From the NCBI GenBank assembly GCA_937891425.1, contig CALAGD010000037.1:1-64000 (forward strand): a DNA stretch of 64,000 nt, written 5' to 3'. Positions 34,569 through 45,600 of the stretch are shown in pieces. This DNA is from an uncultured Pigmentiphaga sp. Lineage in GTDB: Bacteria > Pseudomonadota > Gammaproteobacteria > Burkholderiales > Burkholderiaceae_B. Under the pieces are notes generated by a model that was not told where the DNA came from, ran no database searches, and saw nothing but the letters and a program-made list of their open reading frames with translations. Position 1 is the stretch's first letter; each line of letters opens with the position of its first letter. Both the position numbers and the translations under genes were made by a program.

Positions 34569-35441
34569 GTGGATATCTTGCTCGACCTCGCCCTCGGCCC
34601 TTTCCTGGAATTCACGTTCATGCGCCGTGCGCTGGTAGCGACGCTGGCGTTGGCCCTGGGCAGTGCGCCCCTGGGCGTCCTGCTGACGTTGCGGCGCATG
34701 AGTCTGGTCGGGGACGCGCTGGCCCATGCGGTGTTGCCCGGGATCGCAGTAGCCTTCGTGCTTTTTGGGCTATCCATGCCCGCACTCAGCCTCGGCGGCT
34801 TCGCTGCTGGCGTCGTGGTCGTGCTCGCGGCATTCTGGGCCAGCCGCAATACTGCGCTGCGGGAAGACGCCACATTTGCCGCCGGTTACCTCATGGCACT
34901 CGCTCTCGGGGTGTTGCTGATATCGGCTGGTGGCACCCAGCTTGATCTCCTCCACATCCTCTTTGGCAATATCCTCGGAGTTACCCGGCAGGGCCTGGTG
35001 TTGATCGCCGTAGTGGCAACGGTTACCGTACTTGGCCTGGCGCTGTTTTACAGGGCATTCCTGCTCGAAGCGTTCGACCGGTCCTTCTTCTACGCGGCGA
35101 CTCCGCACGGAGGGCTGTACCCGCTGCTTTTCATGTTGATGGTGGTGGCCAATCTGGTGGCGTCATTCCAGGTGCTGGGTACGCTCATGGCCGTGGGGCT
35201 GATGATGCTGCCGGGCATCTCTGCCCGCCTCTGGCACGACATGCTCCCGGCACAGTTGCTCAACAGCGTGGTGCAGGCCGCGGTGGCGGGTTACCTGGGT
35301 CTGCTGCTCTCGTATTACTTCGATCTTCCCTCAGGGCCGATCATCGTGTTGTGCGCCGGTGGGCTGTATGTGCTGTCGCTGCTGGTTGCACCGCACGGGT
35401 GGATCGGGCGCCGGTTCGGGCCGCGGGCGCATGTATGGTAG
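34569..35441 (+). CDS. znuB: Zinc ABC transporter permease ZnuB
   Basis: A 290-residue inner-membrane permease of the ABC-3 family with about eight hydrophobic segments. SLVGDALAHAVLPGIAVAF near residue 45 is the family's first conserved block and LMAVGLMMLPGISARLW the later one. GTG start at 34569, 18 bases after znuC. It forms the zinc channel with ZnuC. Confidence 0.93.
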   Translation: MDILLDLALGPFLEFTFMRRALVATLALALGSAPLGVLLTLRRMSLVGDALAHAVLPGIAVAFVLFGLSMPALSLGGFAAGVVVVLAAFWASRNTALREDATFAAGYLMALALGVLLISAGGTQLDLLHILFGNILGVTRQGLVLIAVVATVTVLGLALFYRAFLLEAFDRSFFYAATPHGGLYPLLFMLMVVANLVASFQVLGTLMAVGLMMLPGISARLWHDMLPAQLLNSVVQAAVAGYLGLLLSYYFDLPSGPIIVLCAGGLYVLSLLVAPHGWIGRRFGPRAHVW

Positions 35442-35497
35442 TCGGGTCGGCGGCCCGGCACGCATTGCGCGAATTTCCTGTGATTCTTGCTTTCGTC

Positions 35498-36595
35498 ATG
35501 AAGATGTCTCCGTTCTCATTCGTCCGACGCTGCCTGCACGCAAGTCTGCTGACGGCGTGGCTGCTGGCATGTGGCACCGCGAGTGCTGCTGAAAGGCCGC
35601 TGCGCGTGGCCGCAAGCTTTAGCATATTGGCCGACCTCGTTACGCAGGTCGGCGGGCCCAGAATACAGGTGCAGTCGCTGGTGGGGCCGGAGCAGGATGC
35701 ACACGTCTTTCGCCCCAGGCCGTCGGACGTGGCCCAGCTGCGGGAGGCAGCCCTGATCGTAATGAACGGCGCAGGGTTCGATCCATGGATGACGCGGCTG
35801 ATTGAGTCGTCCGAGACACGGGCGCCCGTGCTCGTGCTCACGCGCGGACTGGCGCTCAGAGCAGCTGAGGATGAGGCGTTCGGGCAGAAGCAGGAAGCCC
35901 GTGAACATGAGCATGAGCATGAGCACGATCAGCACCATGAACGGGAGCACGGTCATGGTGATGCGCATCACGGTGACGCTTACGGTGGCATGCATGAGGC
36001 AGACTCCGGTGCGCGCACGGAGCGCCCATCGGAACGGACGAGGGCAGACGCCCATCTCCACGGGCCGATTGACCCGCATGCGTGGCAGGATCCCAGGAAT
36101 GTGGTCGCCATGGTGAACGAGATCGTGCAGGCTCTGGCGCAGGTCGATCCGGACCATGCCGACGAGTACCGCCAGCGTGCGGACGAGTACATCGGAAACC
36201 TGCAGGCACTGGACGCAGAAATCGAGCGTGAGCTTGCACGCATACCAGCCGAACAGCGGCGTGTGATCACATCCCACGCCGCCATGGCCTACTTTGGAGC
36301 CCGGTATGGGATCGAATTCATCGGGGCTCAGGGCCTGTCGACGGCCAGCGAGCCGAGCGCGGGCGAAATCGCGGCGCTGGTTCGCCAGGCACGCCAGGGG
36401 GGCATCCGTGCAGTGTTTCTCGAGGGGGTGTCCAGCTCCAGCTTGCTTGAACAGGTGGCGCGCGAGGCTGGACTGAGTCTGGGGGGCCGTCTCTATACTG
36501 ACACCCTGTCGACGGCAGAAGGCCCCGCGCCCACCTACATCGACATGATGCGCCACAATACCATCTCCCTCGTCAAGGCATTGGTGCCGCAGTAA
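35498..36595 (+). CDS. znuA: Zinc ABC transporter substrate-binding protein ZnuA
   Basis: Periplasmic zinc-capture protein of 365 residues with a signal peptide ending near residue 30 (GTASA). Zinc ligands: His69 in EQDAHVF, His194 in DPHAW, and His in ITSHAAMAYF. A His/Glu/Asp-rich loop at about residues 136-166 (with HEHEHEHDQHH) is typical of zinc rather than manganese proteins. Codon-level tandem repeats encode part of this loop. The ATG at 35498 is followed by another two codons later; either could be used. It lies 56 bases after znuB. Confidence 0.93.
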   Translation: MKMSPFSFVRRCLHASLLTAWLLACGTASAAERPLRVAASFSILADLVTQVGGPRIQVQSLVGPEQDAHVFRPRPSDVAQLREAALIVMNGAGFDPWMTRLIESSETRAPVLVLTRGLALRAAEDEAFGQKQEAREHEHEHEHDQHHEREHGHGDAHHGDAYGGMHEADSGARTERPSERTRADAHLHGPIDPHAWQDPRNVVAMVNEIVQALAQVDPDHADEYRQRADEYIGNLQALDAEIERELARIPAEQRRVITSHAAMAYFGARYGIEFIGAQGLSTASEPSAGEIAALVRQARQGGIRAVFLEGVSSSSLLEQVAREAGLSLGGRLYTDTLSTAEGPAPTYIDMMRHNTISLVKALVPQ

Positions 36596-36615
36596 CCCAA
36601 CCTCTCGAAGAAACC

Positions 36616-37569
36616 ATGACGCATCAGCATGTCGCCCCTACTGAAGGTCACTCTGCGCATGCGCATCAGAGCCATGCCTCAGGACGCCGCCCGGGCATCT
36701 ACCTTTTCTCTCCTGCCGGTGCCATTACCGAGCCGGAACGACTCGTGCGTGCGCGGGCCAACCTGAAGGAACTGGGTTACAACACCACGGTCGATCGCAC
36801 CGCGCTGGCACGTATGGAGCGGTTTGCTGGCAGCGACGAACAGCGGATCGCAGCGTTCGGGCGGGCATTGCGGCAGACGAAACCCATCGTGATGGCCACC
36901 CGTGGCGGATACGGCATGTCGCGTATCCTGCATCGGCTTGAATACGAAGCCATCGCCCAGAGCGGCAAGATCTTCGTCGGGCATAGCGATTTCACCGCGT
37001 TCTCGCTGGCGCTCTACGCGCGCACAGGGGCCATCAGTTATGCGGGTCCCATGGCCCTGTACGACTTCGGTGGCAAGCGTGTGAACTCCCTGACGTCCGA
37101 AGTGTTTGGCGAGGTACTGCGCGGCGAGCTTGAGGTATTGAGCTTCGAATCGCCGGATGCAGACCCGGTGGACTGCCGCGGCGTACTGTGGGGAGGGAAC
37201 CTGGCGCTGGTGGCCGCGCTCGTTGGAACGCCGTATCTGCCAAGAGTGCGGGGCATCCTGTTTCTTGAAGATATCAACGAACAGCCGTATCGTATCGAGC
37301 GGATGCTATTGCAATTGCTGCACGCGGGCGTACTCGCGCGCCAGAAGGCGTTGATACTCGGACGGTTCACGGGCGCGTCTGTCACGCCCCACGACAACGG
37401 GTTCGGGCTCGACAGCATCGTTGCCTGGATTCGCCGCGAAGCGGGAATACCGGTCATCACGGGGCTGCCGTTCGGCCATGTGCCTGCGAAGGTAACGCTC
37501 CCCATCGGTGCCAGAGTGGGGCTCGCCACGGAAGATGGCATGGCATACCTGCTGCTGCACGATCACTGA
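36616..37569 (+). CDS. ldcA: L,D-carboxypeptidase (LdcA, S66) with His-rich N terminus
   Basis: A 317-residue serine peptidase that removes the terminal D-Ala from murein tetrapeptides during recycling. The nucleophile Ser lies in VGHSDFTAF, the Glu in EDINEQPYRIE, and the His in LPFGHVPAKVTLPIG. Odd: the first 20 residues hold six His (positions 3, 5, 12, 15, 17, 20), a possible metal-binding tail. It starts 21 bases after the znuA stop, in the same direction, so it is probably part of the zinc operon. No signal peptide is seen, which fits cytoplasmic recycling. Confidence 0.9.
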   Translation: MTHQHVAPTEGHSAHAHQSHASGRRPGIYLFSPAGAITEPERLVRARANLKELGYNTTVDRTALARMERFAGSDEQRIAAFGRALRQTKPIVMATRGGYGMSRILHRLEYEAIAQSGKIFVGHSDFTAFSLALYARTGAISYAGPMALYDFGGKRVNSLTSEVFGEVLRGELEVLSFESPDADPVDCRGVLWGGNLALVAALVGTPYLPRVRGILFLEDINEQPYRIERMLLQLLHAGVLARQKALILGRFTGASVTPHDNGFGLDSIVAWIRREAGIPVITGLPFGHVPAKVTLPIGARVGLATEDGMAYLLLHDH

Positions 37570-37651
37570 GGATACGGATGCACGAGACTGCCGCTTGCAA
37601 CCTCCCTCATGCCGGATGTGCAGCTACCCATACAGAATCTCGGGGTGTTCC

Positions 37652-38488
37652 GTGAGCCTGAATATCGACCTGCATTGCCACTCGACCGTATCCGACGGGG
37701 TTCTTGCGCCCGTGGACGTCGTCGCGCGTGCCCATGCCAACGGGGTGAACGTACTGGCCCTGACCGACCACGATGAGATTGCGGGGCTCGCCGAGGCGCA
37801 CTCCCGGGCGCAGGAGCTCGGCCTGCGTTTCATCAATGGGGTAGAGATCTCGGTGACCTGGGCGGGCGAGACCGTGCATATTGTGGGGTTGAACATCGAT
37901 CCCGCTAATCCGGTACTGGTTGAAGGCCTGGCCAATACACGCAATGGTCGCATGCGGCGCGCCCAGCAGATCGCGCAGTCACTGGAAATGGCCGGCCATG
38001 CTGGCACGCTGGATGAGGCCCTGGCGTTCGCCGACAACCCCGATCTCATCAGCCGTACGCACTTCGCGCGCGTTCTGGTGGCGCGTGGTGTGGCCCCCGA
38101 CGTCAGATCGGTCTTCAAGAGCTACCTGTCGCCAGGGATGCCGGGATACATACCCATGCAATGGGCCACACTCGCCGATGCGGTAACCTGGATTCGTGTC
38201 GCGGGTGGCGTTGCCATCATCGCTCACCCGGGCCGCTACCGCTATTCCGCGAATGCGTTTCACGAGCTGTATGCACAATTCAAGGACCTGGGCGGCACGG
38301 GCATCGAGGTCGTGAGCGGCAGCCATACGCCTGACCAGTACCATGAGTACACCGGCGTGGCCCGGCGCTACGGTCTCCTGGCCTCGCGCGGGTCGGATTT
38401 CCATGCTCCTGGTGAGGGGCGGTCTGATCTGGGCAGCCTCCCGCCCTTGCCCCAGGGCGTCAGGCCCGTCTGGCACGATTGGTTCTAG
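37652..38488 (+). CDS. PHP-domain phosphoesterase (RNase AM/YciV-like)
   Basis: A 278-residue PHP-family hydrolase with DLHCHSTVSDG at the N terminus, TDHDE, GVEIS, AHPGRYRY and GSDFHA, which supply the metal-binding His/Asp residues. Known relatives (YciV/RNase AM) hydrolyse 3',5'-nucleoside bisphosphates and trim 5' ends of RNA. The GTG at 37652 is chosen because the family motif begins five residues later; the ribosome site is weak. It lies 8 bases before greB. Confidence 0.88.
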   Translation: MSLNIDLHCHSTVSDGVLAPVDVVARAHANGVNVLALTDHDEIAGLAEAHSRAQELGLRFINGVEISVTWAGETVHIVGLNIDPANPVLVEGLANTRNGRMRRAQQIAQSLEMAGHAGTLDEALAFADNPDLISRTHFARVLVARGVAPDVRSVFKSYLSPGMPGYIPMQWATLADAVTWIRVAGGVAIIAHPGRYRYSANAFHELYAQFKDLGGTGIEVVSGSHTPDQYHEYTGVARRYGLLASRGSDFHAPGEGRSDLGSLPPLPQGVRPVWHDWF

Positions 38489-38496
38489 GAGTACAC

Positions 38497-39120
38497 ATGA
38501 GCAAAGCGTTCGTCAAAGAGTCTGAACACGAAGATGACGATCTCGACGCACCCGAGCTTGCGTTACCCAAGGGCATACGCAATTACATGACACCGGCGGG
38601 TTATGCCCGGCTGCGCGATGAGCTGACCCATCTGTTGAACGTTGAGCGGCCCGATGTCGTGCAGACGGTGTCATGGGCGGCCTCCAATGGCGATCGTTCC
38701 GAGAACGGTGACTATATCTATGGGAAGCGGCGTCTGCGTGAGATCGACCGGCGCATTCGTTTTCTGACGAAACGACTCGACATTGCCGAGATTGTCGATC
38801 CTTCAGCACAGACCGACCAGGAGCAGATTTTTTTCGGCGCCACCGTCACCTACCTGGATGGAGACGGGGTCGAGCGCGTCGTGAAAATTGTCGGCGTCGA
38901 TGAGGCCGAGCCGCTGAAGGGGAAAATCAGTTGGATCTCGCCGGTGGCACGGGCGCTGATGCGAGCCCGAGCAGGTGATGCGGTCACCCTGCGCACGCCG
39001 GCCGGTGTCCAGCAGCTGGAAGTGCTGGATGTAGTGTATACGGAGGAAGATCCTCCCGTTCAGACCCATGTTGCCGAAGGTGGCGGCGCGTCGGCTCCGT
39101 CAGGGTCCACTCATCCCTAG
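38497..39120 (+). CDS. greB: Transcription elongation factor GreB
   Basis: A 207-residue RNA-polymerase cofactor that rescues backtracked complexes by stimulating transcript cleavage. The coiled coil includes ASNGDRSENGDYIYGKRRLREIDRRIRFL with the acidic tip residues, followed by the FKBP-like domain. The N- and C-terminal tails are longer and more acidic or Pro-rich than in E. coli GreB. AGGAG precedes the ATG at 38497. It faces spoT, as in other Burkholderiales. Confidence 0.93.
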   Translation: MSKAFVKESEHEDDDLDAPELALPKGIRNYMTPAGYARLRDELTHLLNVERPDVVQTVSWAASNGDRSENGDYIYGKRRLREIDRRIRFLTKRLDIAEIVDPSAQTDQEQIFFGATVTYLDGDGVERVVKIVGVDEAEPLKGKISWISPVARALMRARAGDAVTLRTPAGVQQLEVLDVVYTEEDPPVQTHVAEGGGASAPSGSTHP

Positions 39121-39127
39121 CCGACTC

Positions 39128-39159
39128 AAGGGGAGCTCACCCCGGCAAGCCCCCCTTTT
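39128..39159. terminator. Weak terminator between greB and spoT
   Basis: AAGGGG (39128-39133) pairs with CCCCTT followed by TT (39152-39159), with an 18-base loop. It lies between two convergent genes and may serve greB; the stem is short. Confidence 0.35.
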
Positions 39160-39197
39160 GGAGCAGCTTCTGTTTGGTACGCTGCCAGCGGTACAGA

Positions 39198-41399
<2,202 letters not shown>

Positions 41400-41505
41400 T
41401 ACGTGCGCGTACCGGTGTGAAGAGGTGGAGTGGGCAGGCCAGGCTAGCCGCGCTCACGCGCCAAGGGCGCGGAACCCGGTGCCGGAACTCTGGCTCGCCT
41501 GTTCA

Positions 41506-41709
41506 TCAGGTGGGTACTTTCCGCAACATTTCAAGCCCGATGGCCCCAGCAGCGATTTCACGCAATGCCGTTACCGCAGGCTTGTTCCTGGACTCAATGC
41601 GCGGCATGTGGCCTTGCGCCAGCTCGCGTGCGCGGTAGGTTGCCGCCAGCGTAAGCTGGAAACGGTTCGGGATTTTTTCGAGACAGTCGTCGACTGTGAT
41701 TCGAGCCAT
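41506..41709 (-). CDS. rpoZ: RNA polymerase omega subunit RpoZ
   Basis: A 67-residue subunit that aids RNA polymerase assembly and forms part of the ppGpp site. It begins MARITVDDCLEKIPNRFQL, the family signature, so the ATG at 41709 is chosen over the longer ORF. It lies between gmk and spoT, the standard order, 87 bases after gmk. Confidence 0.96.
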   Translation of the reverse strand: MARITVDDCLEKIPNRFQLTLAATYRARELAQGHMPRIESRNKPAVTALREIAAGAIGLEMLRKVPT

Positions 41710-41796
41710 GAATGGTCGTCCTTCGAAAGAGACAGGAATGGCGCCGGCCACCGGTGCACATCGGCAGGCCACGACCGAGCCGCACCTGAAGGTTGA

Positions 41797-42447
41797 TTAC
41801 GGGCGGACCAGCGGAATACCCAGTTGACTGAACAGGGTAGCATGCCGGGCAGCCTGCGATGCATACCGTAAACGGCAGGCGCGAATGACTTCGGAAAGCT
41901 CTTGAGTTGCCTTGCTAAAGTCTTGATTAATAATAACATATTCAAACTCGACCGCATGCTGCAATTCGTTCGTGGCAGCCTGCATGCGGCGCTCGATGAC
42001 CTCGGCCGAATCCTGTCCGCGTCGGGTAAGCCGGTGCTCGAGCTCTTGCAGCGAGGGAGGCAGGATGAAGATGCCCAGCGCCTGGGGGTAGTGCTGGCGG
42101 ATCTGCCTGGCACCTTGCCAGTCGATTTCGAGTATAACGTCCCGGCCTTGCTGCACCGCTTCGGTGACGTGCGCACGGGGCGTCCCGTAGAAATTTCCGT
42201 GCACGCATGCCCATTCGAGCAGCTGGTCCTCGGCGCGCATGCGCTCGAATTCCTCGAGTGACACGAAGTAATACTCACGACCGTGGATTTCTCCCGGACG
42301 GGGAGGGCGTGTGGTGCAGGAGATCGACAGGCACAGGAGTTCGTCCTGGGCCAGCACGGCGTTGACCAAACTGGATTTTCCTGCACCGCTGGGCGCGGTG
42401 ATCATAAAAACGTTGCCCGCCGCTGGCGTACAGTTGGAAGTATTCAT
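41797..42447 (-). CDS. gmk: Guanylate kinase
   Basis: ATP:GMP phosphotransferase of 216 residues. P-loop APSGAGKSSLV near residue 18; GMP-binding SCTTRPPRPGEIHGREYYF follows. First gene of the gmk-rpoZ-spoT operon. In many betaproteobacteria yicC lies just upstream of gmk; here yicC is 7 kb away and a plus-strand gene is divergent. Confidence 0.96.
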   Translation of the reverse strand: MNTSNCTPAAGNVFMITAPSGAGKSSLVNAVLAQDELLCLSISCTTRPPRPGEIHGREYYFVSLEEFERMRAEDQLLEWACVHGNFYGTPRAHVTEAVQQGRDVILEIDWQGARQIRQHYPQALGIFILPPSLQELEHRLTRRGQDSAEVIERRMQAATNELQHAVEFEYVIINQDFSKATQELSEVIRACRLRYASQAARHATLFSQLGIPLVRP

Positions 42448-42641
42448 GGCAGGATTTTAGCCTTGCCGGCAGCACTTCGCAGGCGGATGTGCGCACGGTC
42501 GCCGGCATTGCCGGGCAACCCGCTATGATTGTAGAGATTACGCCACGACACCGCACTCGCCAGGGTCGTCGCTCTGCTGACTGACGGGCGCGACGCGCGG
42601 TGCGGGCGGGCGCGAAAGAGCAGCAACAGGAGACTTCATAC

Positions 42642-44393
42642 ATGGCCGAACCCATGGCACCCCCGTCCGATTTGCCGATGACCGGCGGCTCAGCGAATAC
42701 AGTGGCGCCGTCCGATGGCCAGCAGGTCGCGTTGCGTCCGGCTGCCAGCGTCATCCTGTTGCGTGATGCTCCCGGCGGCATTGAGGTCTTCATGGTCCAG
42801 CGCAACCGTGCTTCGGCCTTCGTTCCGGGACATCATGTCTTTCCCGGAGGAGCGCTCGACGCCGCCGACCAAGACAGTGCCCTCCACCGCCTGTGCGTCG
42901 GGCACGACGACCTGTCCGCGTCGCGCATCCTGCGCGTGCCACAGGGCGGGCTGGCGTTCTGGGTGGCAGCCATCCGGGAGTGCTTCGAAGAGGCCGGTCT
43001 GTTGCTGGCCGGGCATGGCCCCGGTTCCAGCCGGCTCGAATTGTCGGCCGAGCAGCAGCGGGACGTCTTCCAGTCATGGCGGGCACGGCTCAATGCCGGC
43101 CAGGCCAGCATGCTGCAGCTATGCCAGGAATTCGAACTGATGCTACTGGCCGACCGGCTGCAGTACTTCAGCCACTGGATCACGCCCATCGGCAATCCGC
43201 GCCGGTTCGACACACGCTTCTTTGTTGCCGAGGCGCCCGCCGACCAGGCCGCGATGCACGACGGCGCAGAGGCAATTGATCATGTCTGGGTGCGGCCGGC
43301 GCAGGCTCTGGACATGCACCGCCAGGGCAGATTCCCCTTGGTCTATGCCACCCGTACCACACTTGAACAGCTGGCGGATTTCGGATCCGTGGCGCAGGTG
43401 CTCGACCATGCACGGAAGCAGCGCGAGGTCGCTACCATCATGCCGCGCATCGGGCATGGTCGGGCCGGACGGCGCGTGATTGGGCCGGGCGAAGCGGTGT
43501 ACGCGGAAATTTGCAAGGTAGATCAGTTTGCTCCCGGGCAGGCGTCGTACGAGATCGTCCCGGGTCAGCCTGCCCGGCTGGGGCCACGCCTGTGGCGCCT
43601 GACAGCGCCTAACCCGGGCTACATGACGGGGCCGGGTACGAATACCTATCTCATCGGCGACGAATGCGGTGTGACTGTCATCGACCCGGGCCCTGACGAG
43701 CCGGCGCATCTGCAACGCATCCTGGAAGTGGCTCCCGGGCCCATCAGGGACATTCTCGTCACGCACACCCACCAGGACCATTCACCTGGAGCCCGTTACC
43801 TGCGCGAGGCAACCGGCGCCCGCACCATCGGCTGGCCCACGTCCATGCCCAATCAGGATGTACGGTTCCAGCCGGATTACCGCCCCGCGCATGACGAGCG
43901 TCTCGACACGGCGGGCTGCACGTTGCGCGTGCTGCACACGCCGGGCCACGCCAGCAATCATCTGTGCTACCTCTGGGAGGCAGAGCGCCTGCTGTTCACG
44001 GGCGATCACATCATGCAAGGATCAACCGTGGTCATCAGCCCACCCGATGGCGACATGGGTACGTATCTGCACTCGCTGGAAGCACTGTTGCGCGAACCGG
44101 TCGACTGGCTTGCACCCGCGCACGGATTCCTGATGGATGAGCCGCAGAAGGTCATCAACCAGCTGATGGAACACCGATTGCGGCGCGAATCACTCATTGT
44201 CCGCGCCCTGCGTGGCAATGGTGCAGTACATCGCGACGTCTTGCTGGCGCGCGTCTACACACAGCTTCCCGCACCGCTGGTGAAGGTTGCCGCCCGTACC
44301 CTGCTTGCGCACCTGCTGAAGCTTGAACGGGAGAATCGGGTACGGCGCGTGGATGAAGACCACTGGGAGTTCAGCGACGCTGCCATGTCATGA
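42642..44393 (+). CDS. NUDIX-metallo-beta-lactamase-winged-helix fusion protein
   Basis: A 583-residue fusion. Residues 33-260: NUDIX hydrolase of the NUDT19 type, with FPGGALDAAD, an insert, then the box AAIRECFEEAGLLL (Arg112, Glu118, Glu119). Residues about 315-500: metallo-beta-lactamase fold like LACTB2, with HTHQDH at 375-380, HTPGHASNH and FTGDHIM as zinc ligands. Last 75 residues: winged-helix-like tail found in LACTB2 relatives. The NUDIX part may hydrolyse CoA or nucleotide diphosphates; the second part may be a nuclease or thioesterase. AGGAGA precedes the ATG at 42642. Substrate unknown. Confidence 0.88.
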   Translation: MAEPMAPPSDLPMTGGSANTVAPSDGQQVALRPAASVILLRDAPGGIEVFMVQRNRASAFVPGHHVFPGGALDAADQDSALHRLCVGHDDLSASRILRVPQGGLAFWVAAIRECFEEAGLLLAGHGPGSSRLELSAEQQRDVFQSWRARLNAGQASMLQLCQEFELMLLADRLQYFSHWITPIGNPRRFDTRFFVAEAPADQAAMHDGAEAIDHVWVRPAQALDMHRQGRFPLVYATRTTLEQLADFGSVAQVLDHARKQREVATIMPRIGHGRAGRRVIGPGEAVYAEICKVDQFAPGQASYEIVPGQPARLGPRLWRLTAPNPGYMTGPGTNTYLIGDECGVTVIDPGPDEPAHLQRILEVAPGPIRDILVTHTHQDHSPGARYLREATGARTIGWPTSMPNQDVRFQPDYRPAHDERLDTAGCTLRVLHTPGHASNHLCYLWEAERLLFTGDHIMQGSTVVISPPDGDMGTYLHSLEALLREPVDWLAPAHGFLMDEPQKVINQLMEHRLRRESLIVRALRGNGAVHRDVLLARVYTQLPAPLVKVAARTLLAHLLKLERENRVRRVDEDHWEFSDAAMS

Positions 44394-44831
44394 CGGCGCC
44401 GGTATGGGCGCCGTACCCGCAGGCCGGGGAGCATTGCCTGCCAGCAGATCGGCCAGTGAGTAACGGTCGAACACCTCGAGAAAGGCAGCCAGCGCCTCCC
44501 GCAGGACTCCGCTGAGACGGCACTGGACGGACAGGCGGCAGGCCTCGGGTTGACTGAAACAGTGCACCAGGTCGAAATCGGGCTCGAGCGCGCGGATTAC
44601 GGTGCCAAGGACGATGTTTTCGGCGGGCCGGGCAAGGCGCATTCCCCCTCCTTTGCCACGAACGGTTTCGAGGTAACCCAGGCGACCCAGAAGATGGGTC
44701 ACTTTCACGAGGTGGGCGTGCGAGATCCCGTGCGCCTGGGCAATTTCACCGATGGTACAGAGACGGTCGGTGTGCAAGCCCGCGTACATGAGCACGCGCA
44801 GGGCGTAATCCGTAAGCACCGTAAGACGCAT
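44388..44831 (-). CDS. nsrR: Rrf2-family iron-sulfur regulator, NsrR
   Basis: A 147-residue Rrf2-type winged-helix protein (MRLTVLTDYALRVLMY, then EIAQAHGISHAHLVKV). Three cysteines at 91, 98 and 104 (HCFSQPEACRLSVQC) match the cluster ligands of NsrR, a nitric-oxide-sensing repressor. The ATG at 44831 begins the family start; upstream codons are unsupported. It lies 19 bases after a truncated haemoglobin gene, and a palindrome like the NsrR site lies before that gene. Release of repression by NO is inferred from the family. Confidence 0.88.
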   Translation of the reverse strand: MRLTVLTDYALRVLMYAGLHTDRLCTIGEIAQAHGISHAHLVKVTHLLGRLGYLETVRGKGGGMRLARPAENIVLGTVIRALEPDFDLVHCFSQPEACRLSVQCRLSGVLREALAAFLEVFDRYSLADLLAGNAPRPAGTAPIPAPS

Positions 44832-44850
44832 GGGTGGGGTGTGACGCTGG

Positions 44851-45261
44851 TCAGGCAACCGACAGATCGGTGGGCAGCCGCTCGGGGAAATTGCACGTCT
44901 GGTAACCCAGCCAGAGGCTGCGCGCGATACGCCGCGCCAGTTCGTTGGCCCGCTGCTCCATGTCGGGATTGCCGAGCTCGGCGGTGGTATCGACAAACAG
45001 CGCCAGCCAGCGCTGGAACAACGTAGCGCTAAGGCCGGGGAGGGCTGCATGTCTGGGCATGGGGGTGCCGCTGTAGCGTGCCGTGCCCCGTAATAATGAC
45101 GACCAGAAATCGACCATCTTGCGCAGGTGGACCGGCCACTGTTCGGGAGCTATCTGGGCGTCGAATATCGGCCCGAGCTGAGCGTCAGCGCGGACCTTTT
45201 CGTAGAAGCGGTGAACCATGCGGGCGATTTCATCTTCGGTGCAGACAGGCTGGAGGATCAT
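44851..45261 (-). CDS. Group III truncated haemoglobin
   Basis: A 136-residue globin of the group III truncated class, with the proximal His in MPRHAALPGL and the distal-pocket WPVHLRKMVDFWSSLLRG. Such proteins bind O2, NO or peroxide; here a role in NO detoxification is inferred from the nsrR gene just downstream. First gene of a two-gene unit. The ribosome site before the ATG at 45261 is weak. Confidence 0.9.
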   Translation of the reverse strand: MILQPVCTEDEIARMVHRFYEKVRADAQLGPIFDAQIAPEQWPVHLRKMVDFWSSLLRGTARYSGTPMPRHAALPGLSATLFQRWLALFVDTTAELGNPDMEQRANELARRIARSLWLGYQTCNFPERLPTDLSVA

Positions 45262-45287
45262 GGGCAGGTCATCGACTGGGCTGCTTT

Positions 45288-45310
45288 AAGGTATATGCAG
45301 AATATATCTT
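45288..45310. promoter_or_regulatory. NsrR-type operator
   Basis: AAGGTATAT-N5-ATATATCTT, a 23-base palindrome with a single G/T mismatch, close to the AAGATGCAT-type NsrR consensus. It lies 27-49 bases before the haemoglobin start, where the promoter should be. Confidence 0.72.
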
Positions 45311-45600
45311 TAAAGGCGCTCATGCAACCCATCCATGCAGACAATGCGTTCATGCATGCGCAAACTTTCGTTGAATTCATTGGTCGATCGTTAGACAATA
45401 CCAGGGCGTGTCGTGACACCCTGAACCTGCCGGCATGAGGGTGGAGTCGGGCTGGCGGCGAACAGATGGGGCACACACGCCCGTGGTACTGGCAAGTCGT
45501 CCGTGGCAGAAGCGTGGTTCACCGGTGTACTCCGACCAGGCCTGGTGAGGCCGGATCTGCCCGTGTCTCGTTCGTTAGCCCGTTTTTGTGAGGATTCACT
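45311..45600. other. Intergenic region, haemoglobin/MetE-like divergent gap
   Basis: Part of a 339-base gap that also holds the NsrR-type site. It contains a hairpin CAGGG-C-GTGTC-GT-GACAC-CCTG near 45401-45422 and the palindrome CCAGGCCTGG near 45537. Neither matches a riboswitch I recognise. The promoter of the MetE-like gene should be here. Confidence 0.4.

Noticed and set aside
35906..35925. Tandem CATGAG repeats, considered as a repeat locus
   Set aside because: They are codons for the His-Glu loop of ZnuA and are explained by the protein.
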